NCBI GenBank assembly: GCA_002914805.1
Contig: JXTB01000033.1
Location: 121,897 to 185,896, forward strand
Length of the DNA: 64,000 nt
From: Parasponia andersonii
Taxonomy: Eukaryota; Streptophyta; Magnoliopsida; Rosales; Cannabaceae
Direction: 5' to 3'
Below are positions 24,498 to 35,284 of the stretch, piece by piece. The notes below the pieces were generated by a model. That model worked only from the letters and a program-made list of their open reading frames with translations, did not search any database and had not been told where the DNA came from. How positions within the stretch are numbered: position 1 is the first letter of the stretch; every line of letters begins with the position of its first letter. The translations under genes and the position numbers were made by a program.

Positions 24498-26040
24498 GTT
24501 TGGCGTCATCTGTGGGAAACGTTGAGTGTGAGAGAAAGAGTAAGAGTCTCACGACCGCACTCTCCTCGAACAAAAAGCCATACAACGTCGCATGGCACCC
24601 TCAAGAATGACAACCAGGAACACACGTCCCGACACCGAAGGAAGCTCCTAGGAAACGTGACCAGGTCTAGAGCAAAAGCTGGACCAAATGCTTACCGCCT
24701 TAGTAGAAGCAAACAAGAAGGCAGAGATGGCACACGAGGCAGTCCTGAGCTTAAAAGATGAAGTCGCAGAAGTTCGTAGAGATAATGCCCGCCTTGAAGG
24801 GTTGTTGGCAAGTGAAGTCAGGAGCGGGCAAATGGAGGACTTTGACGAAGAGGTCCAGCAAGAGTCTAGGGCCAACCACCGAGGGAAGTCCCTGCCCCAT
24901 CCAGATCGTGGACACAAGGGGAGTGACAAAGCTAGACAAGACCTTTTCGGGCTGGAGCGGTAGTGGGCAAAAAATACCGAAAAAGCTCAGAAGGTATGCT
25001 TCCCAACTGGAAACAAGAGATGATGACGAAGCTGAGTAAGAGGCTCAGGGCCTATCACAGCTAGACCCCTGATGATCTGGTAGAACAGATCGTACGAGGG
25101 ATCAACCGAACGGCCTCCGCCGATTGGATCCAACTGGAGCCCAAGCCGAAGGACTTCACAACCCCGACCTTCAGACCGTTCGAGGGAAAGACCGACCCCC
25201 TCGATCACATACACCAGTTTTAGTAGAAGATAGCCTTGGAGACCAGGGATGAGGCTGTGACCTACAAAGTCTTCTCCACTACCCTGACAGGGCCAGTTCT
25301 GTTGTGGTTCAGACAACTCCCGGAGAAGTCTATAAACGGGTTTGAAGAACTTTGCAAACTCTTCTTAAAGCAGTACGCGGACGTTCAGAGGCAGCAGAAA
25401 ACCATGTGAGATCTCGATCGGTTGGAGTAATCCGCGAACGAGTCTCTAAGAGAATACTTGTCGTGTTTCCTGGAGGTAATATCCTTGGTACATAACGCCG
25501 ACTCAGCCCAAGCCGCGAGCTCATTTGTCAGGGGCCTGCAGCCAGGATCGATGCTGTCGGATCATCTGCTTTTGAATTTGCCATACGACATGACAGATAT
25601 CCAGGAAAAATCGGAAGGAGTATTTAGGGTGCTAGAAAGCCACTAGAAAGCATCCAAGGCCTCCGCCGTAATAACAACAGTGCCGGCACAAACCCCGGCC
25701 CTGCAAGAAATAAAGAGGCCTATGCTGGCCCAAGGGCTAGCTCCAAAGCAGGGAGCCCCAACCCAAGGCGGTCGAGAAAGCGGTAAGAGGAGGAAGACGT
25801 TTAAGGACCCTCTGCCGAAGTACGAGCTCAACATACCGATCGATGTGATTTACCTCCAGATTAGGGATATGGGCATTTTCAAAGACCCGCCCAAGTCCGG
25901 TGTTCCTGAGCACATGAAGAACAAGAGCAGGTACCGCCAATTTCACAAAGTGCATGACACCATCAACTATCATAGTCTTTACACAGGTTATGATGGCGAT
26001 CCAGGCTGGCAAGTTGAAGCAGTATGTGAAGACGGGTAGA
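24498..26040 (+). pseudogene. gag pseudogene of the Tat element
   Basis: A leader and coiled-coil-like start (a frame from 24688 with KKAEMAHEAVLSLKDEVAEV) are followed by the gag core at about 25084-25650. The core has the family landmarks FRPFEGKTDPLDHI, FSTTLTGPVLLWFRQLP, SLREYLSCF and FVRGLQPGS. Stops interrupt the core at about 25222-25227, 25408, 25427 and 25645. The downstream zinc-knuckle region is recognisable only as RQFHKVHDTINYHSLY, without its Cys residues, so nucleic-acid binding by this copy would be lost. Frames shift between segments. Confidence 0.8.
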
Positions 26041-26124
26041 AGCTAGTCGAAGGAGGACACCGCTGGGCTCGGAAAAGGAAAGCAAACCCAAGCCTTCGGG
26101 TCAGGAGAACAGGCTCTGAGGATA

Positions 26125-26655
26125 GTGCTGATGATCATAGGTAGACCAGAGCTGACCCAGAGTCAAGAGGAGAAGAAAAAATGCCGGAAAAGAACCGAAG
26201 AGAGGGTAAAGTGCCTGAGGGGTATGGGGCATTCCATGAACCACCTGACGACGGGAGAAAGCTATGCCTCAGCTGCCCCCATCGCCTTCACCCACCAAGA
26301 CTTGGCCACGGTGCGCCTATCTCATGATGACCCCCTAGTGATTAAGCTGCAGATCGACTCTACGTTGGTTGGAAGGGTTCTGGTAGACAGCGGGAGTAGC
26401 ATCGATATCCTGTTCCTCTATACATTCGAAAACATAGGCCTGAATTGGAGCGCACTCAGACTGACCTGTCAGCCGCTGTTTGCCTTCGATAGCACGAAGG
26501 TTAGCCCTTTGGGTGTCGTGACTTTGAAAGTTTGTGCCGCAGTGAGGTGCCTGGATGTAGACTTCGTCATCATCGATTGCCAGTCCTCCTTCAATGTTAT
26601 CATGGGGAGAGGGTGGATCCACACCATGCATAAGGTCGCCTCCACCTGGTCTTAA
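26125..26655 (+). pseudogene. Aspartic protease region of the Tat element
   Basis: The frame includes RVLVDSGSSIDILF, which carries the D-S-G catalytic triad of retropepsins, and NVIMGRGWIH, equivalent to the usual I-L-G-R-x-W-L-H turn of this lineage. The frame ends in a stop at 26653, ahead of the RT frame, where one continuous polyprotein would be expected. Confidence 0.8.
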
Positions 26656-26810
26656 GGTGTCAGTCGAAAGATGGTACTTACACGATAGATATTAAAAGAG
26701 ACCAAGCCTCTACGATGAAATATTTTTCGACCGCCTTGAAGGGAGCCAATGCGAGTGCAAACATCTCGACTGGGGACAGATAGCAATCAAAAGATCGCCT
26801 GCCAGCGTAC

Positions 26811-27770
26811 ATGAAGCGGATCAAAGTGGAGTCTGATGGGCCAGAAATCACGATTGAGGAACTGGTGGCGGTCCCTTTGAAAGAAGTAGAACCAGGAAAA
26901 GTAGTCTTGATCGGGGCCCTGCTGCCCGAGGAGGAAAAGAGCGAGCTGTTGGAATTCCTTAGGCAGAATAAAAACGTCTTCACGTTGTCCCACGATGACA
27001 TGCTCGGAATAGATCTCGCGCACGCCTGCCACCGATTGAATGCATACCCCAATTTTCCTTCGGTCAGACAGAGGCCCCGAAGGTTCACGCCGGAGAAGAA
27101 CAGGGCAATCAACAAGGAGATAGAGACGCTACTGGAGAATGGCCTGATCATAGAATGCGTATACCCATACTGGATCTCCAACTCGGTGGTGGTGAAGAAG
27201 AAAAACAACGACGACCATACTTGCATAGACTTCACCAATCTGAACAAAGCCTGTACGAAAGATAGCCTTTCCCTGCCGAAAATCGACCAAATGGTCGATG
27301 CGATGGCTGGATTCGACAAGATGAGCTTCCTAGATGCCTACTCTAGATACAACCAGATCCCTCTATATGAGGAAGACCAGATCCACACGACATTTATTAC
27401 AGAACGAGGTTTGTACTGCTACAGATGCATGCCTTTTGGCTTGAAGAACGCAGGGACAACCTACCAGAGGCTCATGAACAAAATGTTCGCTGAGCTGCTA
27501 GGGAAGATGATGGAGGTCTACATCGACGACATGGTCGTAAAGAGCAAAGAAGCTTCAGACCATCTGGGACATCTGGACGAACGTTTCCAAATTCTGAGGC
27601 AATACCGAATATGCCTAAACCCCAAGAAATGCGCGTTTGGGGTGTCCTCCAGCTAGTTCCCGGGGCACATCGTGAGCAGAAGGGGCATTGAGGCCAAACC
27701 AATCCAGTTATTCTCAATCACAGATGTACAAAGACCCTCAACCATTTGGGAGGTCTAGCGCCTAACCGGA
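26811..27770 (+). pseudogene. Reverse transcriptase region of the Tat element
   Basis: An 281-codon stretch is still open. It has KNVFTLSHDDMLGIDLAHAC, SVRQRPRRFTPEK, ISNSVVVKKKN, MSFLDAYSRYNQIPL, RCMPFGLKNAGTTYQRLMNK and the active-site box VYIDDMVVKS, so the RT catalytic Asp pair is present. A TAG at 27654 interrupts the thumb/connection region, and another lies at about 27758. This is the best-preserved part of the element. Confidence 0.92.
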
Positions 27771-28313
27771 AAGGTAGCCACTCTCAGCCAGTTTGTCTCC
27801 AAAATATCTGACCTATGTAAGCCTTTCTTCCAGTGTATAAAGAGAAGCTCCGCAATCGTCTCGGGGGAGGAGCATGACAAGGCACTGACAGAGCTCAAAC
27901 TGTACTTAAGTCACCCGCTTATCGTGACTTCCCCAGCAAAGGGGCAGCGCCTATATGCTTATTTGGCAGTGTCCGAAGTAGCGATCAGCGCCGTACTATT
28001 CGTTGAGGAAGACAACAAGTAGAAGTCGGTATTTTACGAAAGCCGCATGCTCTTGGACGCCGAGACGCAATATAGTATGGTGGAGAAATTGGTCCTCGCT
28101 TTGGTCAATGCTAAGAAAAGACTCAGGCAATACTTTGAGGCACACTCGATTACGGTGTATACAGATTTCCCCATCCGGTATATCTTGGCCAAACTGGACC
28201 TATCGGGACGACTGACCAAGTGGGCCATCGAGCTGGGGATATACGACATCGAGTATCAGTCTCGAGTGGCGAAGAAAGGGCAAGTCATGACAGACTTCCT
28301 AGTAGAAATCTAA
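27771..28313 (+). pseudogene. First RNase H of the Tat element
   Basis: This is the RNase H-like domain directly attached to RT: KALTELKLYLSHPLIVTSPA, LYAYLAVSEVAISAVLF, AETQYSMVEKLVLALVNAKK, ITVYTDFPIRYILAK and WAIELGIYDIEYQSR. A TAG at 28021 breaks the frame. The region ends VMTDFLVEI and a stop. Confidence 0.88.
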
Positions 28314-28376
28314 TCCTTTGGCGAGCCGCGCAACCCACTTCAGACATCTCCGTCTCACATCCCTTCAGCTTAGACT

Positions 28377-28770
28377 CTCTACACTGATGGATCTACGAAC
28401 GCCTCGGGGTCAGGAATCAGAATAGTTCTGTAGACCCCAGTAGGACTCAGGGTAGAGAAAGCTTTGAGACTTGGTTTATAGGTAACAAACAATGAGGTAG
28501 AATACGAAGCACTATTGCAAGGCCTTGAGCTGGCTCTGCACTTCGGAGTAGGGAACATCGCAGTAAGGATTGACTCGCAGCTAATCGTGGGTTAGGTTAG
28601 AGGAGACTTCGAAGTAAAAGAGCCAAGATTACATAGGTATTTCTCCAGGGTAATGAGGGCGAAAGCCCGCTTTAGCAGCTTTGATATCGAACAGATACCC
28701 AGGGAGATGAACCAAAAGGCCGATGAGCTAGTTAGAAGCACGTCGATCGGGGGGACGACCCAACACATGG
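28377..28770 (+). pseudogene. Second (archaeal-type) RNase H of the Tat element
   Basis: A second RNase H domain follows about 60 bp after the first. LYTDGSTNASGSGI, NEVEYEALLQGLELAL, VRIDSQLIVG and QKADELVRS supply the four acidic active-site positions D, E, D, D. This extra domain is the hallmark of the Tat clade. Three stops (about 28433, 28471 and 28593) interrupt it. Confidence 0.85.
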
Positions 28771-28961
28771 AGATTCTGCTAGAGGGCAAAAACACGAAAG
28801 ACCCTTTTAATACCCCTGCACGTCATGTGTTTGCGACTGACTCTGAAGATGAAAGCTGGATGACCCCCATCACCCAATACCTGGTGTTGGGAAACCTGCC
28901 CGCAGACCCCCAAAAGGCGAGGTCGGTCAGATTGAAGGCTACCCGATACTCGATGGTGGGG

Positions 28962-30075
28962 GGATCGACTGTATAGAAGATCAACGATGAGACCAATACT
29001 GAGATGCGTAGGCCCCATCGAGGCGCAGAAGCTGATGGAGGAAATCCACGAGGGAGCTTATGGTAACTACTCTAGCGGGCGTAGCCTCGCCCACAAGGCC
29101 TTAACAGCTGGGTACTTTTAGCCATACATGATAACCAAGGTGGCCCAGTTTGTCAAGAAATGTGACAAGTGCCAGAGTTTTACCCCCATGAAGTGCCAAC
29201 CCGCGGAGGAACTCCATTCGAACATAACTCCTTGGCCCTTCATTAAATGGGATCTAGACATCGTCGGAGAACTCCCTAGAAGTCCAAGGTGAAGAAGATA
29301 TGTCTTGCTGGCCACCGATTATTTCACCAAATGGGTAGAAGCTGAAGCCTACACGGCCTTCAATAAAGCAGACATGATTAACTTCATTTGGCAAAATATA
29401 ATCTGCCGATACGGAATCCCGAAAGAGATACACGCTGATCATGGCACGCAGTTCCAAAATGCTAAGCTTAAGGAGCTGTGTGAATTGTATGATACAAAGC
29501 TCAGCTTCTCATCTGTAAACTACCCTCAGAGGAACGGCCAGGCCGAGGCAACGAACAAGGCCATATTTAGCAATATAAAAAAGAACTTACAGGAGGCTAA
29601 AGAAAGGTGGATAGAAGACCTATCAGTCGTCGTGTGGGCCCATCGAACCACAGAGTGGAGATCAACGGGAAGAACACCGTTCGCCATGGTCTACGGGTCG
29701 GAGGCTGTGATCCCGACCGAAATTGGCCTCCCGACCCTTCGCTCCAAGGTGGTAAGAGATAGCTCACTGAATGAGCAGTAGCTAAGCCACAACACAGACC
29801 TCCTGGAAGAAACAAGGGACATTGCCCTGGTCCATCTGGCCTTGTATTACCAGCAGGCCAGGTCTTACTATACAAAGAAGGTTAACGCTCGTCGGTTTAA
29901 CGTCGGAGATCAGGTCTTGAAGGTCAAAATAGGAAATTCCTCAAAGCTAGACTCTAACTAGGTCGAGCCCTATGAGGTGATCAAGGTGTTTGACAATGGT
30001 GCATACATCCTGAAAGAACTTAAGACTAGGAAGAGCCTACCAAACCTGTAGAATGCCCAGCACTTGAAAAAGTAG
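28962..30075 (+). pseudogene. Integrase of the Tat element
   Basis: A frameshift near 28960 separates it from the preceding frame. The zinc-binding region reads HEGAYGNYSSGRSLAHK ... KKCDKCQSF. The second His of the HHCC set is Tyr in GNYSS. The core keeps D in LATDYFTKW, D in HADHGTQF and E in NGQAEATNKAI. The C-terminal part is NARRFNVGDQVL ... PYEVIKVFDNGAYIL ... NAQHLKK. Stops lie at about 29119, 29291, 29779, 29960, 30049 and at the end. It is not functional as read. Confidence 0.88.
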
Positions 30076-30229
30076 CACGTGTGAGACATATGTAAATACT
30101 GTGAGACACATGTAAATGCTTATATTATTAAACAACTTAATTCCAAAACAGGTCAAAATTTCTACTACACGGACTTATCCTTTGGATTGTTATGAAGAAG
30201 GGGCTGCCCCCAATGCCAAACCCTATGAA

Positions 30230-30730
30230 CTATTCGCGCAAATAAAGATCGTACTATGGGAATCACATCGCGCAATAAAATGCTTGTCAATGGCCCGAGA
30301 AAATGTACGAGGAGGAACGAGTTGTGCAAAAAAAATGCTTGCCAGCAGACCTTAATAAAGATCATACTATGAGAATCATATCGTGCAATAAAATGCTTAT
30401 CGATGGCCCGAGAAAACGTACGAGGAGGAATGAGCTATGCAAAAAAATGCTTGCCAGCAAACCTCAATAAAGATCATACTATGAGAATCACATTGTGCAA
30501 TAAAATGCTTGCCGATAGCCTGAGAAAATATACGAAAAGGAATGAGCTGCGTAATAAAATGTTTGCCAGTAGACCTCAATAAAGATTGTACTATGGGAAT
30601 CACATCGCGCAATAAAATGCTTGCCGATGGCCCGAGAAAACGTATGAAAAGGAATGAGCTGCGCAATAAAATGTTTGCCAGCAGACCTCATCAAAAATCA
30701 TACTGCGGGGATCACGTCGCTCACCGACAA
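30230..30730 (+). repeat. 112-bp tandem array in the Tat element, about 4.5 copies
   Basis: Units start at AATAAAGATCATACTATGAG-type sequence at 30241, 30354, 30466 and 30578, with a decayed fifth at about 30690. The steps are 113, 112, 112 and 112 bp. Each unit contains two related halves, each with GCAATAAAATGCTTGCC-like sequence. It lies directly after integrase. Confidence 0.9.
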
Positions 30731-30816
30731 CCTGAGAGGACGCACGAAGGGTAACAGGCACGTAGCAAAGACTTGCCGCCGACCCTCAAGGAATACTTGC
30801 AGGATAAGGAAGAATT

Positions 30817-31130
30817 GAGCGATAAGACCCTCCCCAGAGAGCACATAAGCTAAGCATGAGCCAAAGGTAAACGGGACCAGGATCTACCTGTTGGAAGTAG
30901 ACCTTCCCCAGGGAGCACCTTAGCTACATATAAGCCAAAGGTAAACGGGGCCAGGGTCTACCCGTTGGAAGTAGACCCTCCCCAAGAAGCACCTTAGCTA
31001 CGCATAAGCCAAAAGTAAACAGGGTCAGGATTTATCCGTTGGAAGTAGACCCTCCCCAGAGAGTGCCTTAGCTATGCATGGACTGAAAGTGAACAGAGCC
31101 AAGGCATACCTGTTGGAAGTATGCCCAGAC
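30817..31130 (+). repeat. 74-bp tandem array in the Tat element, 4 copies
   Basis: The landmark CCAAAGGTAAACGGG recurs at 30861, 30935, 31009 and 31083 with an exact 74-bp step. Each unit carries GTTGGAAGTAGACC and CACCTTAGCTA. Its sequence is unrelated to the adjacent 112-bp array. Confidence 0.9.
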
Positions 31131-31703
31131 AAGACCAAACGTGAAGGTAGAAATTAAAACCAAATTCTATTTATTACTGCTTGAATTACAGAATGTATGG
31201 TCGACACGGGCGCGGACCCGGTGTCACCAAGCCCATGCCTCTTCCTCTACAGTGACAAGTCCAAATAGTTGTCGACCAATCCCTGGAGCAGGTTCCTAGC
31301 GCGTTCCCATTTAGGGTCAGAGAAGTCTAGCCATACGCGTAAATTATATTCTGCTAAGACAAGTTATAACAGAAATTATACTTCTTAAAAAGACTGGATG
31401 GGCCGGAATTCATGTCCCGATCTCCAGAGCTAACCTTGTCGGTCGTAGCATTGGGGGAATTCACTAATAACTCCACATCATATACAATTGGGCCAAACCT
31501 AGAAGTCGGGCAGACTGCCGACAAGGGAATGACATCATATATGATGTCCGATCCTGACCACGAATGCAGGCAACAAAAAAAAAAGCATAGAACAAATGTG
31601 AGAAAAGTACGTCGTTTTTATTATTTAAACAGTTGCTTGCAACATGTGTCATCTTTACATGACGCGATCAGTACTTTACAAATACACAAAAGAGCAAGAG
31701 GCC
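31131..31703. other. Non-coding spacer of the Tat element
   Basis: This stretch between the 74-bp array and the end of the antisense ORF has no recognisable domain. Confidence 0.5.
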
Positions 31704-34700
31704 CTAATTACCTCTGGCGAGGGGAGTAATGCCGACTTCAATGCTTGGACCATCTTCGACAGAGAACAGCATACCAAGGTCGGAATCATCGCTAGACAAG
31801 ACGACCGCACTCGACCCCCTGCCAGTCAAGGTGTCAGGGCCAGGCTGACCCTTAGGAACCTCCATGGCTTGTTCTGGCAGACTAGAAACAGGGACAATCT
31901 CTCTGGCGACAGAAGCAAATATAGAGGGCCCACCTTTTTCTTCGTCGAGCATCTTTAGTACATCAGCAGGGTACACGATGTTAATCTCATCCCCTAACTG
32001 CTGCATGTAGTACCTGATGGAATAATGGTCTCTCTCGATACCCTTCTGCTCATCAAACTGGTCTAACGTTACCATCTCTGTGTGACCCTTGAATTCCCTA
32101 TTCTCCCAGTCAGACCTGTAGCTTTCTGCAGAAAGGATATCCACCTGCCTCTAGTACCTTGTGTTCAGCTTCTCTGCGTTCGCCAGCCTATCTCTTAGCG
32201 CCGCCAGCCTTAGCTCCGCTTGTCATTGCGACAAGTCGATCAAAAGAGTGTTAATATCGATAAGATTTTCACCACGCTTGCGAGACAACTCGACATGAGC
32301 CTCCATCAGTTTTTTGTGATCTAAGTAGAGATGTCGGATTACCTCGTTGGACCGGTCGAGCCTGTGCTACAAGGAATGGGCCTCTAGCTTGGCTTTTGCC
32401 TCAGCTTTCCTCGCCTTTTTAGCCTCGTCGACGGCTCTGTCGCGAGCAATGAAAGCCAGCCCCATCTCTGCCCCCGCGTTCTGCAGCTCCTACTCCTTGA
32501 CCTTGAGCTCGGCTCGGGTCAGCTTGGCAGCCTCGGCTTAGGCCATCCTGGCAGTCTCTGCCTCGACCAACTTAGTGACCAGCTCCTCACGCCTGGTCCT
32601 CTCGACGCTCAAGGCGTGGGCCACTGCTCTGCTGACCCTAGCCTCATCTAGGCTCTGGTACAAGTCGAAGTCTGCCCTCAACATGGCAAGGGAGGTCGAG
32701 CAGAGCCCGGGCATTCAACTACCCGGTCAGCTCACTGACGCGAGAGGAATAGAACGACTGGACAGTGGCTAACTGCAGAATATAAGAAAGGGGGTCAGTG
32801 CTCAGCAAAGATGCCGAAAAACATGGAGATAACGGCCAGAAGAACCAAACCTGTGCAATACTGTGGCTAGCAATGAGCTCTACGTTCCCCAGGGAGAGTG
32901 ACTCTAGCTCGAACTCCGCGGCTGGACCCTCTCCCTGGGTGTTATCTGCATTTGGGGAATACGACTCCACCCCACCGATCGCGAGGACATCTTCACCCCC
33001 CACCGAGCGCACTCTAGTAGCTTTTTTCGATGCTCTCGAAATGGCGAAAGTGGGGGGCAATGGAAAGTAAGGCGTCGCCAAGTGCACCTTCGGCAACAGC
33101 TAGAGGTGGCGCGTCCTCAGCAAAAGAAGCCGCGACGACTGCTGCTGCTTCAGCGGCTTCGGCTACTACCTCCCTCGGAGACCCGCCTGGCTGTAATTTT
33201 TCGGTCTTGTCTTGACCAGCACACTTGGACGGGCCACCTCGCACAGACCTTCTCCTTCTCATGAGGGTCAGGGTAGCCCGATCATCATCGCTGTTGGAAG
33301 AAGGGGTAGTTCTGCTCTCTTCCCCGCCGGGCTTTTCTTCCCCTTGGACGAATCGACATCGTGACCCTGCTTCATGGAGACCGGGGGAGGGGAAGACAGC
33401 CGAGACTTCAGCCTTGGAGCTTCTCTGCTGAGCTCAGCAATCTCTCCAACCGAGCGGGCAGTACTAGACGCCTTCGAACCAGAGCTAGGAGTGGAGGAAG
33501 TCGGTGCAGTAGGCTCCCCTGGCAGGCTCGAAGGCTCCCCTTTGCCATACACAATATTTCTAGCCGGCACCTCTTGAGTCATGGGCCTACCCATCTCGGG
33601 AGAAGGCACCACAGGCGTTTCACCCTCGGACACGAACAGATCCTCCAGGTCATCATCTGAGCCTATACTTAGGGTGACAACTCCTTGCCCCCTGGCCTCG
33701 TCCTCAGAGGACACCACCAGACGCTGACCAGCGGGGACCTTGGATCGAGCTCTGCATGCAACAACACTTTCCTTAGCCAAGGAGTGGTCTACCGAAGAGC
33801 CTGTATCTGAACCTATAAGAGCGAGCAACATGATTAGAACACAGTCTTGACCTGATTGACGAAACCTTAGGGTACCAAATGTACTCACCCCTAACCTGCT
33901 TGGGGGCAACATTTTCCTCTTGTCAGAGCCTGATGCACTCATCAGTCACGAGCTTCACCGCCTCTTCGAGCTCGTGACTGGTCAGCGCCACTAGGTCATG
34001 GGGACCCACCAGCTGGCTCGAGGCCGTGATCTGACGATCCACTATGGCGATGCGACTCTGCTCATCCCGGCGGAACCAGTTCAAAGCCGAGGCATCAAGC
34101 TGGCTCCGAAGGTGCTTGGTGATGAACCACATGTCCAGCGGATTGAGGAGATATGAGACCATCCTCGGCATCGTGTTCATCACTTGAGGATGCAGAACGA
34201 CCTGAATGTGTCGGCAGTCCCCGGAAGACCCGAAGATGACGACCCCTTCCAACTCCTTGAGCTGTCCTATAGATAGCCGCGGCTCGAATTTGCTTTCCTC
34301 CACAGAGACTGCGCAAAGTAAAACATCATGAGTAAAAATGGACAAAGTGCACGCATACCCAAAAATCACGACCCAGTACTTACTTTGCAGAAAAAATTGG
34401 GGAATTTAGAAACACTCTCTGTTCACCCAGGAAGAGCACCACGCCCATCTGACGGTGTACAGCTTGGAGAAGGAATCCTATTGCTTGTCCGACCTCAGCA
34501 AGCCCCAAAAAGCGTGGTGCTTCGGGAGCGGCTAGAGGTAGAAAGGGGAGTAAGAGCACTTTTTGGGGATGAAGATGAGCTTGTAGGCGTAAAAGACCAC
34601 CTCCAGGTCGATATGCATGTTGAGGAGGACCGACAGGGCAGAAAGCCCCATCAGGATTATGACCCTGTTGGCGTTTAGTTGCATCGAGTGAATCCCCTAA

Positions 34701-34720
34701 GACTGAAGAACTGGTGGACC
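31704..34720 (-). pseudogene. Antisense ORF of the Tat element, degenerate
   Basis: This gene-like region reads opposite to gag-pol. From its start (about 34720) a frame with MQLNANRVIILMGLSALSVL resembles the N-terminal domain of the plant putative gypsy-type transposon/Transposase_28 family. The middle (33942-33014) is Ser/Pro-rich and low in complexity. The distal part (about 32770-32150) reads as an Ala/Glu/Lys-rich coiled coil (AVDEAKKARKAEAKAKLEAH). The end carries DILSAESYRSDWENREFKGH and stops at 31704. At least five stops and several frame changes, some perhaps introns, interrupt it. Antisense frames in this place are known in Grande and other Tat elements, and their function is unknown. 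Confidence 0.65.
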
Positions 34721-35267
34721 AGGAGAGGAAGGGAAATCCGCAGCCATTCCAGGTGCCTCCTCCCCAAGATGATGGAGCCTTCGGGGGTAGAAGGGCGAAG
34801 TTACCAGTTCGTCGGGCCCTTGACCTTTTCTAAAGTAACTCCGCCAGGAAAGCAGAGCTGCCTTTTTAATGAGCCCAACTCGGAATCCACGACAGGACGG
34901 AGTTTCTAACTCTGGTTCGGGGTCATTGTTTTGGATGCGATCGAAGAGAGCAAAAGATTCTAGAAAAGGGGAGATCCGGAAACCCTAAGATTTGAGAAAG
35001 CTGGAAAATTTGGAGATTTTGGTAAAGTAAGAAATGAGCACAAGCATGACTTTTATAGAGGGAGAGCCGAAGAGTCTTCCCTAGAGGAGAACAGTGCAAG
35101 GAAGACGGAAGTACTAGAATTTCAAAAATTTGAAAAATCGTGACACGGGATAGCGTGCACCAGCATCAATGATTGGGGAGAAATGACAGTAAGAGGCCAC
35201 GTGTACCCCTCAAATTGGAGGACTAGAGGCATGATTTCCCCACTTGATAGATGCAAATTCATCAAAT

Positions 35268-35280
35268 AGGGAAATGAGGA
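35268..35280 (+). other. Polypurine stretch before the 3' LTR
   Basis: AGGGAAATGAGGA lies 4 bp upstream of the 3' LTR, where the plus-strand primer of LTR elements is expected. Confidence 0.5.
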
Positions 35281-35284
35281 CAAT

